From assembly GCF_002807035.1 (NCBI RefSeq), contig NZ_NIUC01000002.1, forward strand, positions 2,013,267 through 2,077,266: a stretch of DNA of 64,000 nt. The letters run 5' to 3'. Under the pieces are notes generated by a model. It was not told where the DNA came from. It ran no database searches and saw only the letters and a program-made list of their open reading frames with translations. This DNA comes from Algoriphagus formosus (GTDB taxonomy: Bacteria; Bacteroidota; Bacteroidia; Cytophagales; Cyclobacteriaceae). Position numbers and translations under genes: made by a program. Shown in pieces: positions 32,463 to 42,353 of this stretch. Numbering within the stretch: position 1 is the stretch's first letter; every line of letters starts with the position of its first letter.

Positions 32463-35400
32463 ATGAAGGAAACTAAGAAAACATACTGGAAAGGACTGGA
32501 GCAGCTCAGCAACGATCCGGAGTTTGTTAAGAATGCAGACAGGGAGTTCCCAGAGCTTCCATCCATGATTTCCGAAGACGGAAACGCATCCAGGAGAGAC
32601 TTTCTGAAAATGATGGGCTTTAGCTTGGCAGCTGCTTCTTTGGCAGCCTGTGAGGCTCCTGTACGAAAGGCGATCCCTTACGTCAACAAGCCTGTTGATA
32701 TCAACCCATCCATCCCTAACTACTACGCATCTACTTTCGCTTCCGGTGGAGATTATGCATCGATCGTAGTGAAAACCCGAGAGGGTCGACCAATCAAGAT
32801 CGACGGTAATAAGCTTTCTCCTATTAATAATGGAAAAGTAAATGCCATCGTAGAGGCTTCTGTTCTTTCGCTATACGATAAAGAGCGTTTGACTGGACCG
32901 TATTTGGCTGGTGAGAAGACAGATTGGGCAAGTTTGGATGCAGAGGTGAAATCAAAAGTTTCTTCCGCAGGAAATGTAAAGATCGTTTCCAACACGGTAC
33001 TTTCTCCTTCTACTTTGAAAGCATTGGATCTTTTCTCTGAATCAGTAGGTGGTGCAGAGGTCATCATGTATGATCCGCTTTCAAATTATGGAATTGCCAA
33101 GGCTTCAGAATCTATGTACGGCCAAGCGGTAGTTCCATCTTATTCATTTGACAAAGCAAAGACTATCGTCTCTTTCGGAGCTGACTTCCTAGGAACTTGG
33201 ATATCTCCGATCGAATTTGCTGGTCAGTATGCTAAGACTCGTAAAATCAGCAAAGAGCGTCCTGAGATGTCTCGACATTACCAGTTTGAGTCCAATTTGT
33301 CTCTAACAGGTGCGAATGCAGACTATCGTTCACCAATCAAAGCTTCCCAAAGCGGATTGGCTGTTTTGGCGCTTTATAATATTCTTGCTCGAAAGGCAGG
33401 TGCTACCACAGTTTCTGCTCCGGCAGTTGAAGTAGCCAATTTAGAAAAAGCAGCCAATGACCTCTGGGCTTCTAAAGGTGCTTCTTTGGTCGTTTCAGGT
33501 TCTAACGATCCTAACGTTCAAACTGTCATTCATGCAATCAATGAATTGCTAGGAAATAATGGAACTACAGTAGATTTTTCTACTCCAGTTCACTTTAGAA
33601 AAGGAGATGATGCGAAAATGAATCAGTTCATCACTGACCTCAATGCAGGTCGAGTTGGAGCTGTCATTTTCCATAACTGTAATCCTGTTTATGATCATCC
33701 AAGAGGTGCAGAACTAGCTGAAGGCATTTCTAAAGCTCGTTTCTCTTTGGCTACAAATATGACCATGGACGAAACAGCTTCTTTGGTAGGAGCGCTTGCT
33801 CCAGATCATCACTTCCTAGAAGCATGGAACGATTTCGAGCCAAAGCCAGGTCATTATTCACTTTCTCAACCAACCATTTCTCCGCTGTTTGATACACGTC
33901 AGGCGCAGGAGTCACTTTTGGTTTGGGCAGGAGAAACTACGAACTATTACGATTTCTTGAGAAATAACTGGGAAACCGGTCTCTACACGCAAGTAGCGAC
34001 TTTGGATTCCTTCCAGACTTTCTGGGATAAATCACTTTACAACGGTGTATTGGCACTAGAGCGTGAGGGAATTCCTTTCTCTCCGATTGGCGATGTTACT
34101 GAAGCAGCTACTGCTGTGGCTAGAACTTACAGCGCTGATAATTCTGGTGCAGAACTGATTGTATATCCAAAAGTAGCTATCGGAAACGGTACCTTTGCCA
34201 ATAACCCTTGGCTTCAGGAAACTCCGGACCCGATCACCAAGGCTACTTGGGACAATTATTTGACAGTATCTCAAAAATGGGCATCCGATAACGGAGTAAC
34301 CATGATTGAAGAAAATACTCGTAAGGCTTCTGTAACTATCAACGGTAAAAAAATCACTGTTCCTATTTTGATCCAACCGGGTCAGGCTGAAGGAACCTTC
34401 GGTTTAGCTCTTGGATACGGAAGAACCAAAGCAGGTAGAGTTGCAAATGGAGTGGGTGTAAATGCCTACGAATTGCTTGATGCGTCTGCTGGCTTTGTGA
34501 ACTTTGATATTACTTCTGGAGTGACTGTAGAGGTTACCGGTGATTCTTATAAGATTGCAAGAACGCAGACACATCAGACTTTCATGGCACGTGAAAACGT
34601 GATTCAGGAAGCTACGCTTTCAGAATACAAGCAAGATGCTTCTGCAGGTCGATACAAGCCGGAAATCTACAAGGAAGGTGAATTCATCAAGCCTTCTAAG
34701 ATCTCCTTGTGGAAAGGGCATCAATATTCTCAGCATCACTGGGGATTGGCCATTGACATGAACTCCTGTATCGGGTGCTCGGCTTGTTCCGTAGCCTGTC
34801 AGGTAGAAAACAACGTCGCTGTAGTAGGTAAAGAAGAGGTTTTGAATCGTCGTGAGATGGCTTGGATCCGTATCGATAGATATTACTCTTCTGATGCTGC
34901 AGCAGATGATTTGTCAGGTTTGGAAAAAGCTTCTGAAAACCCAGAAGTTACCTTCCAGCCGATGATGTGTCAGCAGTGTAACAATGCACCTTGCGAGACT
35001 GTATGTCCAGTAGCTGCGACCACTCACTCTTCTGAAGGTTTGAACCAAATGACTTACAACCGTTGTATCGGTACGCGTTACTGTGCTAACAACTGTCCTT
35101 ACAAGGTTCGTCGATTCAACTGGTTCAAGTACCATGACAATACTCAATTCGCTGGAGTCAATGTGGCTCAAAACGATGATTTGGGTAAGATGGTATTGAA
35201 TCCTGACGTGACTGTACGAGTTCGAGGCGTGATGGAGAAGTGCTCCATGTGCGTGCAGCGAATTCAAGCAGGTAAGCTTGAGGCTAAGCGTGAGAAGCGT
35301 AAAGTAAAAGACGGAGATATCAACGTGGCTTGTGCTACGGCATGTCCAACCGATGCATTGGTATTCGGAGATATGAATGATCCGGAAAGCCGTGTATCTA

Positions 35401-35546
35401 AGCTCTTGAAGATTGAGGAAAACTCAACTTCTGCTCTGAAGGAAGTCAATGAAGAGCGGGCTTACCACGTATTGGAAGAGATCAACGTGAGTCCAAACGT
35501 TTGGTACTTTACCAAAATCAGAAATAAAGACAAAAACGAAGCGTAA
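32463..35546 (+). CDS. actB: ActB: iron-sulfur molybdopterin-oxidoreductase-like subunit of ACIII
   Basis: A 1027-residue fusion of a molybdopterin-oxidoreductase-like region (about 90-700, not expected to bind the cofactor in ACIII) and a C-terminal ferredoxin region. The N-terminus has the variant Tat signal SRRDFLKMMGFSLAAASLAAC about 43-63, ending in a cysteine that could be lipidated. Four cysteine clusters are visible: CIGCSACSVACQ, CQQCNNAPCETVCP, CIGTRYCANNCP and CSMCV with CATACP, fitting three [4Fe-4S] and one [3Fe-4S]. It passes electrons within the complex. Confidence 0.93.
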   Translation: MKETKKTYWKGLEQLSNDPEFVKNADREFPELPSMISEDGNASRRDFLKMMGFSLAAASLAACEAPVRKAIPYVNKPVDINPSIPNYYASTFASGGDYASIVVKTREGRPIKIDGNKLSPINNGKVNAIVEASVLSLYDKERLTGPYLAGEKTDWASLDAEVKSKVSSAGNVKIVSNTVLSPSTLKALDLFSESVGGAEVIMYDPLSNYGIAKASESMYGQAVVPSYSFDKAKTIVSFGADFLGTWISPIEFAGQYAKTRKISKERPEMSRHYQFESNLSLTGANADYRSPIKASQSGLAVLALYNILARKAGATTVSAPAVEVANLEKAANDLWASKGASLVVSGSNDPNVQTVIHAINELLGNNGTTVDFSTPVHFRKGDDAKMNQFITDLNAGRVGAVIFHNCNPVYDHPRGAELAEGISKARFSLATNMTMDETASLVGALAPDHHFLEAWNDFEPKPGHYSLSQPTISPLFDTRQAQESLLVWAGETTNYYDFLRNNWETGLYTQVATLDSFQTFWDKSLYNGVLALEREGIPFSPIGDVTEAATAVARTYSADNSGAELIVYPKVAIGNGTFANNPWLQETPDPITKATWDNYLTVSQKWASDNGVTMIEENTRKASVTINGKKITVPILIQPGQAEGTFGLALGYGRTKAGRVANGVGVNAYELLDASAGFVNFDITSGVTVEVTGDSYKIARTQTHQTFMARENVIQEATLSEYKQDASAGRYKPEIYKEGEFIKPSKISLWKGHQYSQHHWGLAIDMNSCIGCSACSVACQVENNVAVVGKEEVLNRREMAWIRIDRYYSSDAAADDLSGLEKASENPEVTFQPMMCQQCNNAPCETVCPVAATTHSSEGLNQMTYNRCIGTRYCANNCPYKVRRFNWFKYHDNTQFAGVNVAQNDDLGKMVLNPDVTVRVRGVMEKCSMCVQRIQAGKLEAKREKRKVKDGDINVACATACPTDALVFGDMNDPESRVSKLLKIEENSTSALKEVNEERAYHVLEEINVSPNVWYFTKIRNKDKNEA

Positions 35547-35563
35547 TCATAATTTTATAAACT

Positions 35564-36928
35564 ATGCAGGTTACTTCATCCGTACGAGAGCCTTTAGTTA
35601 CCGGCGGGAAAAGCTATCATGACGTCACCCATGATGTGTCACGTCAAGTAGAAGGAAAGCCGTCACTATCTTGGTTCCTTGCCTTTTTGACAGCAGCTGG
35701 TGTATTGGGACTTGGTTCCATCGCATTAATTGCTACCCTTTGGGAAGGAATTGGAATGTGGGGACTCAACAAGACCATCGGTTGGGCTTGGGACATCACC
35801 AACTTCGTGTGGTGGGTTGGTATCGGTCACGCCGGTACATTGATCTCAGCCGTACTTTTGCTATTCAGACAAAAGTGGAGAACATCCATTAACCGAGCTG
35901 CTGAAGCGATGACTATCTTCGCTGTAATCTGCGCGGCGATGTTCCCGGTTATTCACATGGGTCGTCCTTGGTTAGGAGCTTATTGGGCACTTCCACTTCC
36001 CAACACCTTTGGTTCGCTTTGGGTTAACTTCAACTCACCGCTCCTTTGGGACGTATTTGCGATTTCGACTTATTTCTCCGTATCGCTTGTTTTCTGGTAC
36101 ATCGGTTTGATCCCAGATTTTGCAACGATTCGTGACCGAGCTACTGGCTTGAGAAAAACTATCTACGGAGCCTTGTCCTTTGGATGGGATGGAGCAGCAA
36201 AAACTTGGATGCGTTATGAATCCGTTTCCTTGATTTTGGCAGGTTTGGCTACACCGCTTGTACTTTCTGTACACACGATTGTATCCTTTGACTTTGCTAC
36301 TTCAGTGATTCCAGGATGGCACACGACGATCTTCCCTCCATACTTTGTGGCAGGTGCGATCTTCTCCGGATTTGCGATGGTATTGACCCTGATGATTATC
36401 ACCAGAAAAGTATTTAAACTGGAAGATTACATCACCATGGGCCATATCGAATTGATGAATATCGTGATCATCATCACCGGTTCGATTGTAGGTATCGCTT
36501 ACATTACCGAATTCTTCATCGCTTGGTATTCAGGAGTGGCAGCAGAACAATATGCATTTATCAACCGTGCAACAGGACCTTATTGGTGGGCTTACTGGTC
36601 TATGATGACTTGTAATGTGATTTCACCACAGTTGTTCTGGTTCAAGAAAATCCGTACTTCTATCGTGGCAACCTTTATTCTATCTCTTGTGGTGAATATC
36701 GGGATGTGGTTTGAGCGATTTGTAATTATCGTGACTTCCTTGCACAGAGATTACTTACCTTCTTCTTGGGCGATGTTCTACCCAACTTGGGCTGACATTG
36801 GTGTTTACCTATTTACCTTCGGACTGTTTTTCACCTTGTTCTTCTTGTTCGCTAAGTTTTTCCCTGTGATCAACATGGCTGAAGTAAAGTCTGTATTGAA
36901 ATCATCATCCGAAAAAGCTGCTAAATAA
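35564..36928 (+). CDS. actC: ActC: NrfD-type quinol-binding membrane subunit of ACIII
   Basis: A 454-residue NrfD/PsrC-family protein with about ten membrane segments; it is expected to hold the menaquinol site. The first segment ([23 protein letters not shown] region) and the conserved [15 protein letters not shown] and HMGRPWL motifs are typical. It lies 17 nt after actB and one base before actD. ActF is a paralogue. Confidence 0.92.
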   Translation: MQVTSSVREPLVTGGKSYHDVTHDVSRQVEGKPSLSWFLAFLTAAGVLGLGSIALIATLWEGIGMWGLNKTIGWAWDITNFVWWVGIGHAGTLISAVLLLFRQKWRTSINRAAEAMTIFAVICAAMFPVIHMGRPWLGAYWALPLPNTFGSLWVNFNSPLLWDVFAISTYFSVSLVFWYIGLIPDFATIRDRATGLRKTIYGALSFGWDGAAKTWMRYESVSLILAGLATPLVLSVHTIVSFDFATSVIPGWHTTIFPPYFVAGAIFSGFAMVLTLMIITRKVFKLEDYITMGHIELMNIVIIITGSIVGIAYITEFFIAWYSGVAAEQYAFINRATGPYWWAYWSMMTCNVISPQLFWFKKIRTSIVATFILSLVVNIGMWFERFVIIVTSLHRDYLPSSWAMFYPTWADIGVYLFTFGLFFTLFFLFAKFFPVINMAEVKSVLKSSSEKAAK

Positions 36929-36929
36929 T

Positions 36930-37463
36930 ATGGAAAGAGATACTCATTTTGTATTGGGCGTATATGAAGACGAAGACGTTCTTCTTGACGCAGTAAAACA
37001 AGTAAGATCCAGTGGTGTGAAAATCCATGAGGTGTATTCCCCTTATCCTGTTCACGGCCTGGAGCATGTACTTGGTTATAAGAGAAGTAGACTTCCTATT
37101 GCAGCCTTCCTTTTTGGAATGCTGGGTACTTCCCTTGCTTTGACGATGCAGTTTTACATGATGAAATTTGACTGGCCAATGATCATTGGTGGAAAGGATT
37201 ACGCAGCCTTCCCGGATTTCATTCCAGTTTCCTTTGAGATGACTGTATTGCTTGCTGCTTTTGGTATGGTAGGAGTTTTCATGGTGAGTTCTAATTTGAA
37301 GCCTTGGGCACAGCCACGAATCTTCGATGTAAGAATCACCGATGATAAGCACGTAATGGCAATTGACATTGCAAACAATAGCGCTATGGATCAGGAAAAA
37401 ATCAAAGAGATTTTGAAGTCTTCCGGTGCTACTGAAGTGAATAATAAAAGTTTTGACGAGTAA
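36930..37463 (+). CDS. actD: ActD: DUF3341 subunit of ACIII
   Basis: A 177-residue protein of the ActD type. The cytoplasmic N-terminal domain begins HFVLGVYEDEDVLLDAV and contains VYSPYPVHGLE, and two membrane segments follow (about 57-76 and 96-118). A short cytoplasmic tail ends the protein. It is structural in ACIII and binds no known cofactor. Confidence 0.92.
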   Translation: MERDTHFVLGVYEDEDVLLDAVKQVRSSGVKIHEVYSPYPVHGLEHVLGYKRSRLPIAAFLFGMLGTSLALTMQFYMMKFDWPMIIGGKDYAAFPDFIPVSFEMTVLLAAFGMVGVFMVSSNLKPWAQPRIFDVRITDDKHVMAIDIANNSAMDQEKIKEILKSSGATEVNNKSFDE

Positions 37464-37474
37464 TTCCCGATAAA

Positions 37475-38101
37475 ATGACGATAAAGAACACACTAGGAAT
37501 CTTGGGAATGGCAGTTGTAGGAGCTGTGTTTGCTGGCTGTAGTGCCGGTGAAGACAATCCTGGATTGGAATATGCTCCACAGATGTACCATTCTGTAGCC
37601 TACGAACCACTTACTCAGATTAAGGATGAAAGTCAAGGCTCTTGGCTTTCCAATCGAGAAGATGGTAAAGGGGAGTTTTTCAACAGTAACGTACACAATC
37701 CCAATGGGATGAACATGCGCGAGCCTGTCGAAGGTACAGTGCCTCGAAATAAATATGATATGCTTCCGTACAGATTGAAGGCATTTGAATTGGAGGAAGC
37801 TGCTCTTATTGAAAATCCTTTGACTGTGGATGATGCAATTGTAAAAGAGGGAGAAACTCTTTACATCCAATACTGCTCATCTTGTCACGGAAAAGGAGGA
37901 GAAGGTGATGGAAAAGTAGGTGAAATCATCGGTGGTGTTGCTAACCTTAAAGGTGGAGCGTATATCAATTTGCCAGAAGGTCACATTTTCCATGTAATCA
38001 CAAAAGGAAAAGGACGAATGGGAGCTCATGGTTCTCAGATCACTCCAGAAAATCGCTGGAAGATCGTTTCCTATGTTAAACAAGTAATTCAGAAGCAATA
38101 A
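37475..38101 (+). CDS. actE: ActE: monoheme cytochrome c lipoprotein of ACIII
   Basis: A 208-residue protein with a lipoprotein signal (lipobox VFAGC, Cys about 22) and a single CSSCH heme site in CSSCHGKGGEGDGKVG, with a Met ligand likely in GKGRMGAHGSQ. It is the outward cytochrome that hands electrons to the oxidase or a soluble cytochrome. It lies 2 nt before actF. Confidence 0.92.
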   Translation: MTIKNTLGILGMAVVGAVFAGCSAGEDNPGLEYAPQMYHSVAYEPLTQIKDESQGSWLSNREDGKGEFFNSNVHNPNGMNMREPVEGTVPRNKYDMLPYRLKAFELEEAALIENPLTVDDAIVKEGETLYIQYCSSCHGKGGEGDGKVGEIIGGVANLKGGAYINLPEGHIFHVITKGKGRMGAHGSQITPENRWKIVSYVKQVIQKQ

Positions 38102-38103
38102 TC

Positions 38104-39399
38104 ATGGCTCACGAAGTTCAAAATTTCAACCTTGATCAAAAATTTGATTTCACCCCAGGAATCAAAAAATCCATCATGACAGTCCTTTTGATAGGGGCTG
38201 CCTTGTTGGTTGTGGGAATTGTATTAGCTATGATGGGTGGTGGTCATGCAGAAGAAGGTGCTGAGGCTGGAGGACATGCATTCCACTGGTATCAGCGCTT
38301 GTATGCTAATATTTGGATCAACAATGTCTATTTCACAGGTATTGCCATTGTAGGTGTATTCTTCTTTGCTATTCAATATGCTGCTCAAGCAGGTTGGTCA
38401 GCACCAATCACCCGAGTGATGTTAGCGTTTGGAAACTGGTTACCAATCGCTGCAGTTTTGATGATCGTGACTTTCTTCGTAGCTGGTCATGATTTGTTCC
38501 ACTGGTGGCATGCCGAATTATTTGATAAGAGTTCTCCTGAGTACGATAAAATCATCGATGGAAAAGGCGCATTCTTCTATTGGCCTATGGAAAAGGGTAC
38601 TTTCCCTATTTTCTATATCGTCAGAATGGTTGTGTTCTTTGGATTCTGGGTTTTCTTCTTCTCAAAATTCAAAAAAATTGCAGCTGCTGAAGATCAATTA
38701 GGAGGAACATCACATTGGTTTAAGATGAGAAGCTGGTCAGCTTACTTTTTAGTATTCTTTGCAGTTTCCTCTTCTATTTCAGCCTGGGACTGGGTGATGT
38801 CAATTGACACGCACTGGTTCTCTACGCTATTTGGATGGTACGTATTCTCTTCTTGGTTTGTAGCAGGTCTTTCTGCGATCACACTTGCAGTGATCTTCTT
38901 GAAAGGTAAAGGCTATCTTGAAATGGTGAATGAAAACCATGTTCATGACCTTGGAAAGTTTGTATTTGGCTTCTCTATCTTCTGGACTTACCTGTGGTTT
39001 TCACAGTTCCTTTTGATCTATTATGCCAATATACCTGAAGAAACAGTTTATTTTGTTGAGAGACTTACTTCTGACGTGTATGGAGGGTTCATTTTCGTAA
39101 ACATAGCGATGAACTTTGTCCTGCCGTTCTTAGTTTTAATGACAAGAGATGCAAAAAGACATGGAGTATTCTTAAAACTCGTTTGTACGCTTCTAATCGT
39201 AGGTCACTGGGTGGATTTCTTCTTGATGGTTCAGCCAGGTACCCTAGGTCATAATGGAGGTGTAGGATTGATGGAAGTAGGAATGTTCCTTGTTTATGGC
39301 TCAGCGGTGGCGTTGGTTGTGCTTGGAGGCTTAGCTAAAGGAAATCTAATCCCTAAGAATCACCCGATGCTTGAAGAAAGCTATCAACATCACATTTAA
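38104..39399 (+). CDS. actF: ActF: NrfD-like membrane subunit of ACIII
   Basis: A 431-residue protein with about ten membrane segments, paralogous to ActC but more diverged. Landmarks are a short His-rich loop after the first segment, HDLFHWWHAE, WSAYFLVFFAVSSSISAWDW and GHWVDFFLMVQPG. It is proposed to contribute to proton movement in ACIII. It is followed 23 nt later by coxB, tying the bc1-like function to the oxidase. Confidence 0.92.
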   Translation: MAHEVQNFNLDQKFDFTPGIKKSIMTVLLIGAALLVVGIVLAMMGGGHAEEGAEAGGHAFHWYQRLYANIWINNVYFTGIAIVGVFFFAIQYAAQAGWSAPITRVMLAFGNWLPIAAVLMIVTFFVAGHDLFHWWHAELFDKSSPEYDKIIDGKGAFFYWPMEKGTFPIFYIVRMVVFFGFWVFFFSKFKKIAAAEDQLGGTSHWFKMRSWSAYFLVFFAVSSSISAWDWVMSIDTHWFSTLFGWYVFSSWFVAGLSAITLAVIFLKGKGYLEMVNENHVHDLGKFVFGFSIFWTYLWFSQFLLIYYANIPEETVYFVERLTSDVYGGFIFVNIAMNFVLPFLVLMTRDAKRHGVFLKLVCTLLIVGHWVDFFLMVQPGTLGHNGGVGLMEVGMFLVYGSAVALVVLGGLAKGNLIPKNHPMLEESYQHHI

Positions 39400-39422
39400 A
39401 TCAAACCCGAAAAAGTAAAAAT

Positions 39423-40442
39423 ATGTACGGATTTCTAATTGCAGTAGGGGTTGTTCTCCTTTTATCAATTGTTTGGATGGTATACCGAATCCAGACATTG
39501 GTATCTGTTGTAAAAGGTTCTGACAAGAAAATCGCATCCGGAAGTAATAAGGTTAATGCCTTCTTGTTCCTGGTGTTTTTGGTGGCTGTTGGAGGATTAA
39601 TGTTCTGGTATTCAATCAAGGAGTTTGATAACTACCAGTTACCAATTGCTTCAGAGCATGGAGTAGTTACAGATCGTTTGTTCTGGATCACGATGGCAGT
39701 GACAGGAGTGATCTTCATCATCACTCACATTTTGCTTTTCATTTTCCCTTACAAGTATCAATACAGAGAAGATCGTAAAGCATCCTTCTATCCAGAAAAC
39801 AACAAGCTTGAGGTAATTTGGACTACAGTTCCTGCCTTGGTTTTGACTGTACTGGTTATTACTGGTTGGATGGCATGGTCTGATATTACAGCTCCTGCTC
39901 CTGAGAATGCTCACGTAGTCGAATTGATGGGTTATCAGTTCGCTTGGGATATTCGTTATCCTGGTCAAGATAAAGTATTGGGAGATAATGATTATCGATT
40001 GACTTCTGCAATCAATCCTATGGGAATCGATTTCACAGATCAAAAGTCTGTTGATGATTTTCCTTCTCCAAAAGTAGTAATTCCAAAAGGCGAACCGGTA
40101 TTATTCAAAATTCGTGCACGTGATGTATTGCACTCTGTTTTTGCTCCGCATATGAGATTGAAAATGGATGCAGTACCAGGGATGCCTACTCGATTCTGGT
40201 TTGTACCAAATAAAACTACTGCTGAAATGCGGGCAGAGTTGAAGAATCCGGATTTCAATTTTGAGATTGCATGTACGGAGATTTGCGGTAGAGGTCACAA
40301 TGCAATGCGAAGAGTGATCGAGGTGGTCGAGCCTGCTGAATATCAGAAATGGCTGACTGAGCAGAAGACTTTCCTTCAAATGAATCCTGCCTTGGCTGAA
40401 GGGATAGAAGTAGAAGTAAAAGAAGTGGCAGAAATTCAATAA
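39423..40442 (+). CDS. coxB: Cytochrome c oxidase subunit II
   Basis: A 339-residue subunit with about three N-terminal membrane segments (3-22, 43-61, 78-100) and a periplasmic cupredoxin domain. The CuA site is complete: HSVFAPHMRLKMDAVPG and CTEICGRGHNAMR (C-x3-C-x3-H...M). The extra N-terminal segment is common in Bacteroidota. There is no fused cytochrome c domain at the C-terminus, so electrons must come from ActE or ActA. It lies between actF and coxA. Confidence 0.95.
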   Translation: MYGFLIAVGVVLLLSIVWMVYRIQTLVSVVKGSDKKIASGSNKVNAFLFLVFLVAVGGLMFWYSIKEFDNYQLPIASEHGVVTDRLFWITMAVTGVIFIITHILLFIFPYKYQYREDRKASFYPENNKLEVIWTTVPALVLTVLVITGWMAWSDITAPAPENAHVVELMGYQFAWDIRYPGQDKVLGDNDYRLTSAINPMGIDFTDQKSVDDFPSPKVVIPKGEPVLFKIRARDVLHSVFAPHMRLKMDAVPGMPTRFWFVPNKTTAEMRAELKNPDFNFEIACTEICGRGHNAMRRVIEVVEPAEYQKWLTEQKTFLQMNPALAEGIEVEVKEVAEIQ

Positions 40443-40466
40443 GAAAACAACACAAAATAATTAATT

Positions 40467-42353
40467 ATGGCTACAGCATCTGTTGCGACACATGACACCG
40501 CCCATGATCATCACGATCATGAGCATCATGATAATTTTGTGACCAAATATATTTTCAGTACCGATCATAAAATGATCGGAAAGCAATTCTTGATTACTGG
40601 TATATTCTGGGCACTTATAGGTGGTCTTTTGTCTGTACTTTTCAGACTTCAGTTGGGTTTCCCTGAAATGAATCTGGAGTGGTTGAGACCACTATTAGGA
40701 GGATGGATTACCGAAACAGGTCAATTGGATCAAACATTCTATCTGGCCCTAGTGACTATGCACGGTACCATCATGGTATTCTTCGTATTGACTGCAGGTC
40801 TTAGTGGTACTTTCTCCAATTTCCTGATTCCCTTGCAAATTGGAGCCCGTGACATGGCTTCAGGCTTTATGAATATGCTTTCATACTGGTTCTTCTTTGT
40901 ATCCAGTGTGATCATGTTTATTTCCTTATTCATTAAAACCGGACCTGCCGGCGGTGGTTGGGTAGTTTACCCACCATTATCTGCGCTTGAGCAGGCTATT
41001 CCTGGTTCAGGATTGGGAATGACCTTGTGGTTGGTAGCAATGACTTTCTTTATTGCTTCATCACTACTTGGTGGTATTAACTATATCACTACTGTCATTA
41101 ACCTTAGAACAAAAGGTATGTCTTTCTCAAGACTTCCTTTGACGATTTGGGCTTTCTTCTTGACAGCTGTAATTGGATTGTTGTCCTTCCCTGTGTTGTT
41201 TGCGGCAGCTCTTCTTTTGGTTTTTGATAGAAGCTTTGGTACATCCTTCTATTTGTCGGATATCTACATTGGGGGTGAAGCACTTCCAAATACCGGTGGT
41301 AGCCCAGTATTGTATCAGCACTTGTTCTGGTTCCTTGGTCACCCTGAGGTTTACATCGTATTGCTTCCAGCATTGGGTATTACCTCTGAGGTAATCGCAA
41401 CCAATTCACGAAAGCCAATTTTCGGATACAAGGCGATGATTATTTCCATGTTGGGTATTACTATCCTTTCATTTATCGTGTGGGCTCACCACATGTTTGT
41501 GTCAGGTATGAATCCATTCTTGGGATCCATCTTTATGTTCCTGACTTTGATCATTGCGATTCCTTCTGCTGTGAAGGTATTCAACTACCTCACTACGCTA
41601 TGGAGAGGTAACTTGATCTTTACGCCTGCGATGCTATTCTCTATCGGTCTAGTATCCTTCTTTATCTCTGGTGGTTTGACTGGTATTTTCCTAGGAAACT
41701 CAGCCATTGATATTCAGTTGCACGATACATATTTTGTAGTAGCCCACTTCCACTTGGTAATGGGTTCTGCTTCCTTCTTCGGTCTAGTGGCTGGTGTTTA
41801 CCACTGGTTCCCTAAGATGTTTGGTAGAATGATGGATGCTCGTCTTGGATATGTTCACTTCTGGTTGACATTCGTAGGAGTTTATATGGTATTCTTCCCA
41901 ATGCACTACATCGGTATTGCAGGATTCCCAAGAAGATACTATTCATGGACTGGGTTTGAATTCTCAAACATGTACACTGATTTGAATATGTTTGTATCCG
42001 TAGCTGCAATCATCACTTTTGCTGCTCAGTTTATCTTCCTATTCAATTTCTTCTATTCTATGTATCGTGGAAGAAAAGCATCTTCCAACCCATGGAGATC
42101 TACTACTTTGGAGTGGACAACTCCAATTGTCCCTGGACATGGCAACTGGCCTGGAGAAATTCCAACTGTTTATCGTTGGCCATATGACTACTCCAAGCCT
42201 GGAGCAGAAGAAGACTTCATCCCTCAGACCGTTCCACTTTCCGCTACGCCTGAATCTAACCTGCCACATGAGCAGGAGCAAGTGAAGACTGAAATGGAAA
42301 TTATTAAAGACGAATCTGAGGCTCTAGTCGCCAATGAAGCAAAAGAATCTTAA
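40467..42353 (+). CDS. coxA: Cytochrome c oxidase subunit I
   Basis: A 628-residue heme-copper oxidase with 12 or more membrane segments. It carries TMHGTIMVFF (low-spin heme ligand His), FLGHPEVYIVLLPALG (CuB His and the crosslinked Tyr, type A), AHHMFVSGMNPFLG (CuB pair) and VAHFHLVMGSASFFG (heme a3/a ligands). The N-terminus is His-rich (THDTAHDHHDHEHHDN), a possible metal-binding tail. The C-terminal 40 residues are an acidic extension. It overlaps ctaA by 20 nt. Confidence 0.97.
   Translation: MATASVATHDTAHDHHDHEHHDNFVTKYIFSTDHKMIGKQFLITGIFWALIGGLLSVLFRLQLGFPEMNLEWLRPLLGGWITETGQLDQTFYLALVTMHGTIMVFFVLTAGLSGTFSNFLIPLQIGARDMASGFMNMLSYWFFFVSSVIMFISLFIKTGPAGGGWVVYPPLSALEQAIPGSGLGMTLWLVAMTFFIASSLLGGINYITTVINLRTKGMSFSRLPLTIWAFFLTAVIGLLSFPVLFAAALLLVFDRSFGTSFYLSDIYIGGEALPNTGGSPVLYQHLFWFLGHPEVYIVLLPALGITSEVIATNSRKPIFGYKAMIISMLGITILSFIVWAHHMFVSGMNPFLGSIFMFLTLIIAIPSAVKVFNYLTTLWRGNLIFTPAMLFSIGLVSFFISGGLTGIFLGNSAIDIQLHDTYFVVAHFHLVMGSASFFGLVAGVYHWFPKMFGRMMDARLGYVHFWLTFVGVYMVFFPMHYIGIAGFPRRYYSWTGFEFSNMYTDLNMFVSVAAIITFAAQFIFLFNFFYSMYRGRKASSNPWRSTTLEWTTPIVPGHGNWPGEIPTVYRWPYDYSKPGAEEDFIPQTVPLSATPESNLPHEQEQVKTEMEIIKDESEALVANEAKES

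Noticed and set aside
36921..37610. 229-aa minus-strand ORF over actD/actE
   Set aside because: Antisense to two ACIII genes with clear motifs; composition is unlike real proteins nearby.
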